Shown: one piece after another, positions 15,934 to 24,223 of the stretch
Numbering within the stretch: the first letter of the stretch is position 1
Layout of the letters: each line of letters begins with the position of its first letter
Origin: Pseudomonadota bacterium
Lineage (GTDB): Bacteria > Myxococcota_A > Polyangia > Polyangiales > Polyangiaceae
Assembly: GCA_023428245.1 (NCBI GenBank)
Contig: JAEYYX010000114.1
Location: 1 to 63,054, forward strand
Reading direction: 5' to 3'
Length of the DNA stretch: 63,054 nucleotides
Notes under the pieces: generated by a model
Told to the model about the DNA's origin: nothing
What the model saw: the letters and a program-made list of their open reading frames with translations, nothing else
Database searches by the model: none
Made by a program: the position numbers and the translations under genes

Positions 15934-17262
15934 TCAACGCTCGCGTTCGCCGCGGCCGCGGAAGAACACGCGCAAGGGCGCGGCGTCGAAATCGAACTCT
16001 TTGCGGATGCGATTGATGACGAAGCGACGGTAGCTCTCGGCGATATGCTCGGGTGAGCTCGAGAACACAACGAAGGTGGGAGGGTTCACCGTCGTCTGAG
16101 TGATATAGTAGAGGCGCGGTGCCTTGCCGCCCCGTGTCGGCGGCGGACGTTCCTCAAGGACCGCTTCGAAGAAGCGATTGAGCGCGGAGGTCGAGACGCG
16201 CTTTTTCATGGCGAGAGCCGCTTGATCGACGCGATCCATGAGCTTGGCGACACCGAACCCGGTCTTGGCACTGAGCTGTACGATGGGCGCGTGGCGCGCG
16301 AAGTGAAGTCCGTCTTGAGCGTCGCTGAGCGCTTTCTTCTTCTGCTCAGCCGTCATCAGGTCGGCCTTGTTGAGGCCGACCACGATGGCGCGTCCGCGCT
16401 CGGCGGCGATGCCCAAGAGGCGCGCATCCTGTTCGGCGAGCCCTTCGGTGGCGTCGGCAAGGAGGATGACGACGTGCGCCCTCTCGATCGAGCGGAGTGT
16501 GCGCATTACGCTCTCCGCTTCGACGCCGCGCTCGACTCTCGACTTGCGACGGACGCCGGCCGTGTCGAGCACCCGGTACTGCTTTTTGTGAAAGGTGACG
16601 ATGGCGTCGATTGGATCTCGCGTCGTTCCCGGCCGATCGTCGACGAGGGAACGCTCGCTGCCCGATAGGCGATTGAAGAGGGACGACTTTCCTGCGTTGG
16701 GCCTTCCGAGCAGGACGATATTCGTCAAATCTTCGGACTCTTCGTCAGGTTCCTGCTCGGGGACGGCGGGAGGAAGCGCGTCGAAGATGGCAGACTCAAG
16801 GACACCGACGTGACGCCCGTGGAGGGCCGAGACGGCGATGAGGTCTTTGGCTCCGAGCTCGAAATGGTCCCCCAGGCCCCACTCTTTGCTAGCTCCATCC
16901 ATCTTGTTGGCGGCGAAGATGACGGGGCGCTCAGCCTTGCGGAGCAGTGCGACGGCTTCTCGGTCCGCGATGGTCGGCGGCAGCGATCCATCCAAGACGC
17001 AGACAACGACGTCCGCTTCCTGAATCGCGGCCTTCACGTGGCGCGCGATCCCCTGTCCCATGGGGTCGTCAGTCGTGGGGTCGAAGCCGCCTGTGTCAAT
17101 GTAGGTGATCTCACGGCCGCCGAGGATGGCATCCGCGTAATGTCGGTCGCGCGTGACGCCTTCGGAGTCATGGACGATGGCGACGGCTTGTCCGACCAGC
17201 CGATTGAACAAGGTACTCTTGCCGACGTTGGGTCGACCGACGATGGCGATCAGGGGCTTCAT
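15934..17262 (-). CDS. der: GTPase Der (EngA), 50S ribosome assembly
   Basis: 442 residues, normal length. Two GTPase domains in tandem: the first has GRPNVGKSTLFN and DTGGF, then NKMDG; the second has GRPNAGKSSLFN, DTAGVRRKSRVERGVE and NKADL. A C-terminal KH-like domain follows (about 355-442), ending RKEFDFDAAPLRVFFRGRG. Der acts in late assembly of the large ribosomal subunit and is essential in most bacteria. Its start overlaps the stop of era by four bases. Confidence 0.97.
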   Translation of the reverse strand: MKPLIAIVGRPNVGKSTLFNRLVGQAVAIVHDSEGVTRDRHYADAILGGREITYIDTGGFDPTTDDPMGQGIARHVKAAIQEADVVVCVLDGSLPPTIADREAVALLRKAERPVIFAANKMDGASKEWGLGDHFELGAKDLIAVSALHGRHVGVLESAIFDALPPAVPEQEPDEESEDLTNIVLLGRPNAGKSSLFNRLSGSERSLVDDRPGTTRDPIDAIVTFHKKQYRVLDTAGVRRKSRVERGVEAESVMRTLRSIERAHVVILLADATEGLAEQDARLLGIAAERGRAIVVGLNKADLMTAEQKKKALSDAQDGLHFARHAPIVQLSAKTGFGVAKLMDRVDQAALAMKKRVSTSALNRFFEAVLEERPPPTRGGKAPRLYYITQTTVNPPTFVVFSSSPEHIAESYRRFVINRIRKEFDFDAAPLRVFFRGRGERER

Positions 17263-18233
17263 GGTGTCTCTTCTTCAGACCCGCCCGCGCCGGCGTCGTA
17301 GCCGAGTTCGGTGAGCTGTCTCGGCATGTCTTTCCAGCGCGGGCTCACGCGCACGAAGAGCTCGAGATGGACCTTCTTCTCGACGAGTTCTTCGATGCGC
17401 TTGCGCGCAGCGGTTCCGATCGCCTTGATGCGCTCCCCGCCTTGTCCGACGACGATCTTGCGCTGTCCGATTTTCTCGACGTGAATGGTCGCCGCGAGAC
17501 GGAATCGGTCCGCCTGCTCGTTGGCCTGGTCGATCGATACGGCCACGGCGTGGGGCACCTCGCTGCGGAGCTGGTTCAAAATGGCTTCACGGATGTACTC
17601 ACGCACGAAAAACAGCACCGGCCGGTTGGTGAGCACGTCAGACTCGTAGCCGGGCGGTCCTTCGGGGAGCCTCTTTGCGATTTCATTCATCGCGATGTCC
17701 AGGTTCACCTCACGCAGGAGGCTGACCGGGACCAGGGCTTCGAAGAGACCTTCTTTCTCGTACGCCTCGAGCATCGGCAAGAGCCGGGTCTTGTCCTTGG
17801 CGAGGTCGACCTTGTTGATGAGGAGGATCCGCCTTTGCCCGTCATTCCGGCGCAGTTCAGCCAAGAGCTCCTCATCGCCCGGTCGGAAAGCAGTCGGTCG
17901 CGCCGCCACTTCCGGGGGGAGTTCTCGGGCGGGAGCCTGAGCGACGTCGGTCAGCATCACCACCAAGTCGGCGCTCCGGCTTGCTTCAAGGGCAGCTGAG
18001 TTCATGCGCCGCCCGAGCTCCGTGCGCGGGCGGTGAAGGCCGGGGGTGTCCAAGAACGCGATCTGCGCGTCTCCCCGAGTCGCCACGCCGAGCAGCGTGT
18101 CACGGGTCGTCTGCGGGAGCGGCGAGGCAATGGCCAGCCGCTGCCCGAGCGCCCAGTTGAGGAAAGTCGACTTTCCCACGTTGGTTCGACCGACAAGAGT
18201 GACTGTTCCGAATCGCATGCCCGGGCTCCTCAT
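17259..18233 (-). CDS. era: GTPase Era, 16S rRNA maturation
   Basis: 324 residues. G-domain motifs: GRTNVGKSTFLNWALG, DTPGLHRPRTELGRRMN and INKVDL. The KH domain near the C-terminus has KIVVGQGGERIKAIGTAARK and LFVRVSPRWKDMPRQL. Era binds the 3' end of 16S rRNA and links ribosome assembly to growth. The G domain carries an insertion (PPEVAARPTAFRPGDEELLA) not usual in Escherichia coli Era. The real start may be the internal Met at MRFGTVTLVG, five codons in. Leads the era-der pair. Confidence 0.96.
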   Translation of the reverse strand: MRSPGMRFGTVTLVGRTNVGKSTFLNWALGQRLAIASPLPQTTRDTLLGVATRGDAQIAFLDTPGLHRPRTELGRRMNSAALEASRSADLVVMLTDVAQAPARELPPEVAARPTAFRPGDEELLAELRRNDGQRRILLINKVDLAKDKTRLLPMLEAYEKEGLFEALVPVSLLREVNLDIAMNEIAKRLPEGPPGYESDVLTNRPVLFFVREYIREAILNQLRSEVPHAVAVSIDQANEQADRFRLAATIHVEKIGQRKIVVGQGGERIKAIGTAARKRIEELVEKKVHLELFVRVSPRWKDMPRQLTELGYDAGAGGSEEETP

Positions 18234-18268
18234 AGCCGGACTTCGCCCTCTGACAAGGAAAACTCGGG

Positions 18269-18709
18269 GTGACAGGCGCGGTGCTTGGGGCTATGCGGGA
18301 TTTCGTGGGCAGCGAGGAAGGCGAAGAAGACGTCACGCAGGAGGCACCAGAGAGTCAGGGGGCCGAGCGGCGGGTCGCGACACGGTTCTCGACGGAGTGG
18401 TCGGTCGACTGCGTATCGGACGAGACGTTTCTGTACGCCTCGATCACGAACATCTCACTTTTTGGCATTTTCGTGGCGACAAGCAGCCCTTTTGAGGTCG
18501 GCGCTCTCGTGGAACTTCGGTTCGCCCCCTCCGGTATGGCTCCGTTTTCCCTCCCCGGTCGCGTCCAATGGGTCAACCGGAGCAGCGCTCTTCGGCGCTC
18601 GAGGAACGAGGGTATGGGGATCCAGTTCGTGAACCTGTCACCGGAAGATCGGGAGCGGCTCGTCGAAGCGATCCATACGATCGCCTACCTCCGCGACGCC
18701 GTGAACTGA
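18269..18709 (+). CDS. PilZ-domain protein of the myxobacterial type
   Basis: 146 residues. The chosen start is GTG 18269 because aaggaa lies about 9 bases before it; an ATG at 18293 is the alternative. After an acidic N-terminal stretch, the PilZ motifs ERRVATRF (RxxxR-type) and ITNISLFGIFV (N/DxSxxG) are present, then LRFAPSGMAPFSLPGRVQWV and MGIQFVNLSPEDRERL. PilZ domains bind cyclic di-GMP. This small stand-alone form is abundant in Myxococcota, where several members lack strong binding. It is divergent from era and convergent with the anti-sigma gene. Confidence 0.88.
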   Translation: MTGAVLGAMRDFVGSEEGEEDVTQEAPESQGAERRVATRFSTEWSVDCVSDETFLYASITNISLFGIFVATSSPFEVGALVELRFAPSGMAPFSLPGRVQWVNRSSALRRSRNEGMGIQFVNLSPEDRERLVEAIHTIAYLRDAVN

Positions 18710-18719
18710 TTCGAGGCTG

Positions 18720-19859
18720 TTACGGGGTGGCGGCGTCCGGGGTCCCCGCCGCCTCCGCTTCCGGCTTGGACGACGCGCCACTGGAGGGGCGCGGCCCGTC
18801 GGCCGTAGCTTCGGCGGGCGCTGAGGCCGCGGGGGGCGCTGCTGCAGGCGCCAGAGCCTTGGCGGCTGCGCTTGCCGGCTTGGCGGAGGCGGATGCCTGC
18901 GCCTGATTCGCCTCTGAGGAGGCGATCGCGAGCAGAATCTGCTCGACCTGGGTCTTGTAAGCGGGGTGGTCCTTCAGGTGCTCGAGGTGTGCCTTTGCGC
19001 GGGCGAGCTGGCCGAGGGAGCGATAGCAATTGGCCGCGTGAAAGGAGGCCTCGTCGCCGACCGGTGTGCCCCGGTAGCGAAGTGCGACCTCATCATAGAT
19101 CGCCGAAGCCCTCTGGCATCCCGAGCCATTCCTGGCCGCGTGCGCCTCGTGGAGCGCCGCAGCACCCGCTTTTTCTTCGCCGCGGGCCGCGACCTCTGAA
19201 AACAGGCGCTCTGCCTCGGCGTAGCTGCCTGCTTGGTAAGCGCGCATCGCCTCTGAATAGTCTGCGATGCGGACCGGCGCTGCGGAGGATTCCGCTTGTT
19301 TCGCCGATGAGGCGTTCAGCGCGCCTGTCCGCTGCGTCTTGTCCTCCTCAAATGCAGGGGCGGTCTCGGCTTTAGCTTTGAGGACCGCCGTCTCCTCGGT
19401 CGCTACGACGAGCGGGGCCGCTCGCCCGCGAGCCGAGGGCACCTCGGAAACGGGGCTCCCGGTTTCGCGCACCGCGACCTGGTCTCCTGGGCCCGGTCCG
19501 CCGCGCACGAACACAAGGCTCGATCCAACCATGAGCAGAAGCAATGCCGCCATCGCGAGCTGAGGTCGCATGGCATAACCGGCCACGATACTCACCCAGC
19601 GGCCGAGCCGCTCTTTAGGTGGCAAGTGATGCATCGCCTCCTGCTCCGCCGCCATGATCTGGTCGAACAGATCAGAAGGAGGTTCCTCCAGATCGATGTG
19701 GAACGCTTCGCGGGTGCGCACCATCTTTTGCCAGGCGCTCTGACATCGCTCACAATGCGAGAGATGTCGCCTGAGACCCGACGCGGTGAGCTCGTCGAGC
19801 TCACCGTACAGGAGCTCGAGGCTTGCTTGGTCGAAGCGTTCGCAATCCACAGCCATCAC
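18720..19859 (-). CDS. Zinc-finger anti-sigma factor with periplasmic TPR region
   Basis: 379 residues from GTG 19859; an ATG at 19856 is equally possible because the sequence reads gtgatg across the sigma stop. The N-terminal zf-HC2 domain has HLSHCERCQSAWQ (HxxxCxxC) around residue 31. One membrane segment follows (LAMAALLLLMVGSSLVFV, about 100-117). The periplasmic part contains TPR-like repeats (MRAYQAGSYAEAERLFSEVA, ASAIYDEVALRYRGTPVGD, GQLARAKAHLEHL) and an Ala/Pro-rich tail. Anti-sigma factors of this type hold an ECF sigma factor at the membrane until an envelope signal releases it. Coupled to the sigma gene by a four-base overlap. Confidence 0.88.
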   Translation of the reverse strand: MMAVDCERFDQASLELLYGELDELTASGLRRHLSHCERCQSAWQKMVRTREAFHIDLEEPPSDLFDQIMAAEQEAMHHLPPKERLGRWVSIVAGYAMRPQLAMAALLLLMVGSSLVFVRGGPGPGDQVAVRETGSPVSEVPSARGRAAPLVVATEETAVLKAKAETAPAFEEDKTQRTGALNASSAKQAESSAAPVRIADYSEAMRAYQAGSYAEAERLFSEVAARGEEKAGAAALHEAHAARNGSGCQRASAIYDEVALRYRGTPVGDEASFHAANCYRSLGQLARAKAHLEHLKDHPAYKTQVEQILLAIASSEANQAQASASAKPASAAAKALAPAAAPPAASAPAEATADGPRPSSGASSKPEAEAAGTPDAATP

Positions 19860-20464
19860 CTCAGAGCCCTTGCTTGCTCTTCGTAGCTTGTCAGAGCTTT
19901 CTGGAGTTTCTCGAGGGCGTAGCGCATCCGGCTTTTGACAGTGTTTTCGGAGGTCCCGCTGATCTCGGCAATCTCCGAAAATGGTAGGCCGGCGAGCTCT
20001 CGAAGCAGAAAGACTTCGAGTTGGTCCTCGGGGAGCGCAGCGAGCGCACCTTGGATTTCGTGCTCGAGGCGTGAGCCAATGGCGCTCCGCTCGGGGTCAT
20101 GCGCTGGTTGCGCCGAGCCGATCGTCTCCGCGATTGCTCCGCGTTCATCATTCCGCTCGTCCATAGGCAGATGCCTGCGGTGCTTGGACTTGCGGAGCTC
20201 ATCGATACAAATGTTGCGGACGATGGCGAAGATCCACGTCGAGAACTTCGCCTCGTGGCGAAACTCTTGAGCGCGGCGGACCACCCTGAGAAACGACTCC
20301 TGAGTGACGTCGCGGGCCAAATCACGCTGACCGAGGTACCGACAGGCGAAGGTGAAGAGAGGCCGTTCATAGCGCTTTACGAGCACCCCGAACGCAGATC
20401 GATCCCCCCTTTGGTATCGGATCATCAGAGTCTCGTCGGTGCTGTCTTCGGCGCTCGCGCTCAT
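19856..20464 (-). CDS. ECF-type RNA polymerase sigma factor
   Basis: 202 residues from ATG 20464, selected because ggagg lies 9 bases upstream; the frame stays open further upstream but the extra residues look non-coding. Region 2 is clear (RYQRGDRSAFGVLVKRYERP, then DVTQESFLRVVRRAQEF and FSTWIFAIVRNICIDELRK). Region 4 is an HTH (PFSEIAEISGTSENTVKSRM). There is no region 3, typical of ECF factors. It is transcribed divergently from the gliding-type cluster, and its cognate anti-sigma factor follows directly, so envelope-stress control of nearby genes is a reasonable guess. Confidence 0.93.
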   Translation of the reverse strand: MSASAEDSTDETLMIRYQRGDRSAFGVLVKRYERPLFTFACRYLGQRDLARDVTQESFLRVVRRAQEFRHEAKFSTWIFAIVRNICIDELRKSKHRRHLPMDERNDERGAIAETIGSAQPAHDPERSAIGSRLEHEIQGALAALPEDQLEVFLLRELAGLPFSEIAEISGTSENTVKSRMRYALEKLQKALTSYEEQARALR

Positions 20465-20916
20465 CGAGACAGACCTCCGGGCAGCGACGACGGGGAGGGG
20501 GAGTGCAGCCTGCACGGAACGACTAGACGTTCGAAGACGCGGTTCGATCTTGGGACGGGGGCCCTTTTTTTGCGACCGTTCTCCGCGCAAGAAGCGCGAT
20601 GCTGCCCTCTGATCTCGTACAAGGCCGCGGCACGGTAGTCCGCTTCGGTCGCTCGTGGCAAGGAGAAGGTCGCGTCGCTAAATATCCGAAGATGGGGCGA
20701 AATCTCTCACTTCCTAGGAACACTTCGCTCCCCTGCCGGAGGCCCTCCGAGGTTCCGCGTCGCTCCGGGCCGCCCCTCCCTCGGACCCCGAGTCGGGGCT
20801 GGACCGAGAGGGCTTATTCATTCCTCAAGGATCATCTTGGCTTGCGGAATTTCTTTGGGCGGGCGAGCCTTCGGGTAGGCTCGCTGGGGGAGGCCCCGGC
20901 TCCGGTGGACCGCTCA
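20465..20916 (+). other. 452-base divergent intergenic region
   Basis: Separates the sigma factor gene (minus) from the first gene of the gliding-type cluster (plus). Both strands contain open frames here, but they lack family features and good ribosome sites. A run of seven T follows gggggccc near 20558. No clear -35/-10 pair was found. It is the natural place for the promoters of both divergent units. Confidence 0.5.
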
Positions 20917-21837
20917 ATGAAGGCCATGACCAGACTCGTACGCTTATTTGGTTTTCTCGGGATTGTGTGCGCAGTCGGGCTGTGGGGATCACGGACCCAG
21001 GCCCAGTCCACACCCGAAGCTCAAGCAACGGCGCAGACCACATCGTCTGACGCCGGTCCTGAAGCAACGGATCCTCCGCCCTCCGACGCGACGGAGAGTC
21101 CGACGGCGACTGCGACGACAACCTCGTCCACCTTGGATGGATCGACGTATCGCGTTCGCCTCCGAGATCTCGAACAGCGCGTCGACGAGCTCAAGGAAAA
21201 AATCCGGCGGAGCCATACCCGGCTCTCCTTGCTGAGTGACACGATTCTTTCAGGCGCGGCGGGCGGCGCGAAAGCGGAGATCGTGCTGGAGAACGACCTG
21301 AGCGGCGCTTGGCGGCTCATCGAAGCGGTCGTCGTGTTCGACGGCGCCGTGCAATATAAGAAGACAGACGACACCGGTGTCCTGGCTGCTCAGCGAAAGA
21401 TACCGATCTTTAGCGGCTCGATTCCCGCAGGCGATCACACGGTGCAGGTGCTCTTGAAGCTGCGTGGGCACGGTTTTGGCGTCTTTTCGTACCTCCAGGG
21501 CATTGAGGCTACGGTGAAGAACGACTATTCGTTCACGCTGACGGACGGGAAAGTGCTCGAACTTCGTGCGGTCGCCTGGGAACAAGGAGGTCCTACGACG
21601 CCCGTCGAAGAGCAACCGGCGATCCGTTTCGTCGAGAACATTCGAGTCCTCGGGGGCAGTGAAGACGAACGTCCTTCCGAGGCGACTCCTCTGACGACTC
21701 CCGCGGCGACCAAAGAGCCGGCTCCCGCAGCGGCGACCCAGCCCAAGGCGGAAGTGAGCGCAGGCACCAAGACTTCCCCGACCCCTCCGGCCCCCTCGGG
21801 CCAGGTGGGTGGCTCTGTCGGTGCGGGGACCCGGTAA
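20917..21837 (+). CDS. Periplasmic coiled-coil and beta-domain protein of the gliding-type cluster
   Basis: 306 residues from ATG 20917; the frame is open upstream, but this start gives a good signal peptide (MTRLVRLFGFLGIVCAVG, cut near TQAQS). A Thr/Ser/Pro/Ala-rich linker (about 32-75) leads to a short coiled coil (VRLRDLEQRVDELKEKIRRS, about 78-100). Next is a beta-rich domain (about 110-235) with KAEIVLENDLSGAWRLIEAV and IPAGDHTVQVLLKLRGHGFG, and a Pro/Thr-rich tail. Myxobacterial homologs are often mislabelled dihydrolipoamide acetyltransferase; nothing here supports that enzyme. From its place before the TPR genes I take it as a periplasmic part of a Glt/Agl-like machine. Confidence 0.7.
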   Translation: MKAMTRLVRLFGFLGIVCAVGLWGSRTQAQSTPEAQATAQTTSSDAGPEATDPPPSDATESPTATATTTSSTLDGSTYRVRLRDLEQRVDELKEKIRRSHTRLSLLSDTILSGAAGGAKAEIVLENDLSGAWRLIEAVVVFDGAVQYKKTDDTGVLAAQRKIPIFSGSIPAGDHTVQVLLKLRGHGFGVFSYLQGIEATVKNDYSFTLTDGKVLELRAVAWEQGGPTTPVEEQPAIRFVENIRVLGGSEDERPSEATPLTTPAATKEPAPAAATQPKAEVSAGTKTSPTPPAPSGQVGGSVGAGTR

Positions 21838-21859
21838 ACCCTCCCACGAACCCGCGGGC

Positions 21860-24223
21860 ATGATGGAGAAGATGAAGCGAAGCAGGCTCTTCGGCGGTGC
21901 GCGACCTTTCGTAGTCGCGACGTTCGCTCTGACGTTGCTCGGGTCCGAGCGCGCTTGGGCCGAGGATGCGATCGAGCGGGCCCAGCGGGCGATAGCTGAT
22001 GTTGAGCTTCAGTTGCCCAACGTACGCGCGAACGTGAGCGCTCGCCGGGCTGTGGACGCTGACCGCCTTCTCGTTCTCGGTCAGCTCCAGCATCGGACGG
22101 GACAGCACAGCGACGCCATCGCGACGCTTTCGAAGGTGATTGAGCTCGGGCGACAACAAAGAGCGAGCGCATTCGCTGAGGCAGACGCAGAGTTTCTGAT
22201 CGCCGAAGCATATTTCGCGACCGACGAGCTCCATTCGGCTCGGCGCCACTATGAGCAGGTTCTTTCGCGCTCCGGCGAAAAAGCCTACGAGAAAAGCGGG
22301 GGTAAGGCGGCCAGCCGCCTCGTCGACGTGGCCCTCGGGCTTGACCGCCGGGACCTTTTGCCGGGCATCCTCGACAGCATCAAGGAAAAGCTGGCTCAGA
22401 GCGGAGATCCTGGTCTCACCTACGCACGCGCCAAAGCACATCTCTCGCTCGGCGAGTACGAGGAAGCGCTTGTAGTCGCTGACCAGCTGGGTGGGACCCA
22501 GACTGAGGCCCAGAGGGCGAACTATCTGCGCGGCGTGATCTTGATGAAGCAGGCGCTCGAGGCGGACCCCGCGCTTGGAGCCGCCCGCTTCGACGCGGCC
22601 ATCTTGGCTTTCGGACAGGCAATTCGACCGAACAGCGCGGAAAGCTCCGAGATCGTGCGCGAGCTCAATGAGCTCGCTGAGCTTGCTGTGGCGCGTCTCG
22701 AGTATGAGCGAGGCCGTTACGTACAGGCGGCGCGCGTCTATCAGCGGATCCCACGAACTTCGAAGCACTTCGCCAAGGCGCTGTTCGAGCTCTCGTGGAC
22801 TTACGTTCGTTCGGGGGACTACGAGCGGGCGGAACGTGCGCTCGAGGCCCTGATGGTCCTCGAGCCGGGGCTTGTCGACGGGGCTGACGCTGAGCTCTTA
22901 CGGGCGGATTTGCTCCTCAGGGCGGGCCGCTTCCAAGAGGCGGAGGAAGCCTATCAGGTAGCACGCGGGCGCTATGAACCGCTCGTTCGGCAGATCGACG
23001 ACTACTTGCGCGGGCACGAAGACCCCGCCATCTATTACGATCAACTCACGGCTTCGGAAATTGAGCTCGGGAAGACCTTCCCGCGCCTTGCTCTGGATTG
23101 GACGCGGGAAGAAGCGCGCGAAGAGCGCATCTTCTCCATCTTGGACGACGTCGTGCGATCCAAAAAGATGGTTGAAGAGGCACGCCGTATGGCCCTGCTC
23201 TTGGGGCTGGGCCTGAGTTCGTCTGCACGCGCCAAGATCTTCCCCGAGGTGCGTCGCCAACTCGAGCTCGCGACAGGTCTACAGAACCAGCTTTCGATCG
23301 CCCGCTTATCGCTCGCGCGAGGGCTGGATGGTGAGGTGAAGAATGTGCCGTCTGCAGCAAAAAATGCCCACGATGAGCGCGTGAAGCTGATGAAAAGACT
23401 CGGGGAGATCCCGACGAGGCCCGGCGACTTTTCCGTCCGGGACGCCAAGAACGAAAGATCATGGAACCGCGTGACACAGAGTCTGCAGCGGCTCACCTTG
23501 GAAGCGGACTACTTGAACGCGCTGATCAATGGCCTCAGGCGAGTGCTCGACGATTCGGCCCGGTATGGCATCACAGCCAGCCCCTCGGCCATGGCTCGTT
23601 ATCGCGCGGAACTCGCCCAGGCGGAGCAAGATCTTGCGTCTCACGTGACCGCGATCGCAACCCTCCGGCAGCGGGCGGAAGTCGGTAAGGTTCAGTCCGG
23701 ATTCGGCGACGAGCAGTATCAGCAAGACACGCAGGTTCGCGACCGCTTCCGAATCCTCCTCGCAGAAGAGGTCAACGCCACCACGAAATCCGGGGACCCG
23801 AAGGCCCGGGACTACGCCGCGAAGCTCTTGCCGGTCCTCCGGCGCATCGAAGGACTTGAGTCGAAGCTCAAAGGCGCCGAGGCTATTCTGTCCGGCGCCG
23901 TCGCAGAGGGATCGGCGGAGCTTCGCGAGCTCGTCGAAGTCGAGGCGCGTGCGATGGAGGCTTACGCGGAGGAGCTCGCGGCACTCGATACAGATGCTCG
24001 GTCCTTGGTCGGGGAAGTCGCGCGGGACAACTTCAAGCGCGTGCGCGATCGGGTGCTGCGTGTCGTGATGCGGGCGGACGTAGGCTTGGTTCAGAAGTCT
24101 TGGGAGGTCCGCGAGAAACAAATGCGCAGGATCAGAACACTCCTTCGCGAGCGGGCTCGGGAAGAGAAATTCATCAACGACGAGCTTCGCGAGGTGCTCG
24201 ACGACGCGGGAGAGGCGCAATGA
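21860..24223 (+). CDS. TPR-repeat periplasmic protein of the gliding-type cluster
   Basis: 787 residues if started at ATG 21860; later ATGs at 21863 and 21872 are possible. A signal peptide ends near SERAWAED. The first 300 residues are TPR-like helices (LGQLQHRTGQHSDAIATLSK, IAEAYFATDELHSARRHYEQ, RAKAHLSLGEYEEALVVADQ, YVRSGDYERAERALEALMVL). The remainder is mostly long helices with charged, coiled-coil character (RYRAELAQAEQDLASHVTAI, EVEARAMEAYAEELAALD). It resembles the AgnA/GltD-type TPR proteins of Myxococcus gliding clusters, although which one cannot be told by eye. The end overlaps the next gene by ATGA. Confidence 0.7.
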   Translation: MMEKMKRSRLFGGARPFVVATFALTLLGSERAWAEDAIERAQRAIADVELQLPNVRANVSARRAVDADRLLVLGQLQHRTGQHSDAIATLSKVIELGRQQRASAFAEADAEFLIAEAYFATDELHSARRHYEQVLSRSGEKAYEKSGGKAASRLVDVALGLDRRDLLPGILDSIKEKLAQSGDPGLTYARAKAHLSLGEYEEALVVADQLGGTQTEAQRANYLRGVILMKQALEADPALGAARFDAAILAFGQAIRPNSAESSEIVRELNELAELAVARLEYERGRYVQAARVYQRIPRTSKHFAKALFELSWTYVRSGDYERAERALEALMVLEPGLVDGADAELLRADLLLRAGRFQEAEEAYQVARGRYEPLVRQIDDYLRGHEDPAIYYDQLTASEIELGKTFPRLALDWTREEAREERIFSILDDVVRSKKMVEEARRMALLLGLGLSSSARAKIFPEVRRQLELATGLQNQLSIARLSLARGLDGEVKNVPSAAKNAHDERVKLMKRLGEIPTRPGDFSVRDAKNERSWNRVTQSLQRLTLEADYLNALINGLRRVLDDSARYGITASPSAMARYRAELAQAEQDLASHVTAIATLRQRAEVGKVQSGFGDEQYQQDTQVRDRFRILLAEEVNATTKSGDPKARDYAAKLLPVLRRIEGLESKLKGAEAILSGAVAEGSAELRELVEVEARAMEAYAEELAALDTDARSLVGEVARDNFKRVRDRVLRVVMRADVGLVQKSWEVREKQMRRIRTLLRERAREEKFINDELREVLDDAGEAQ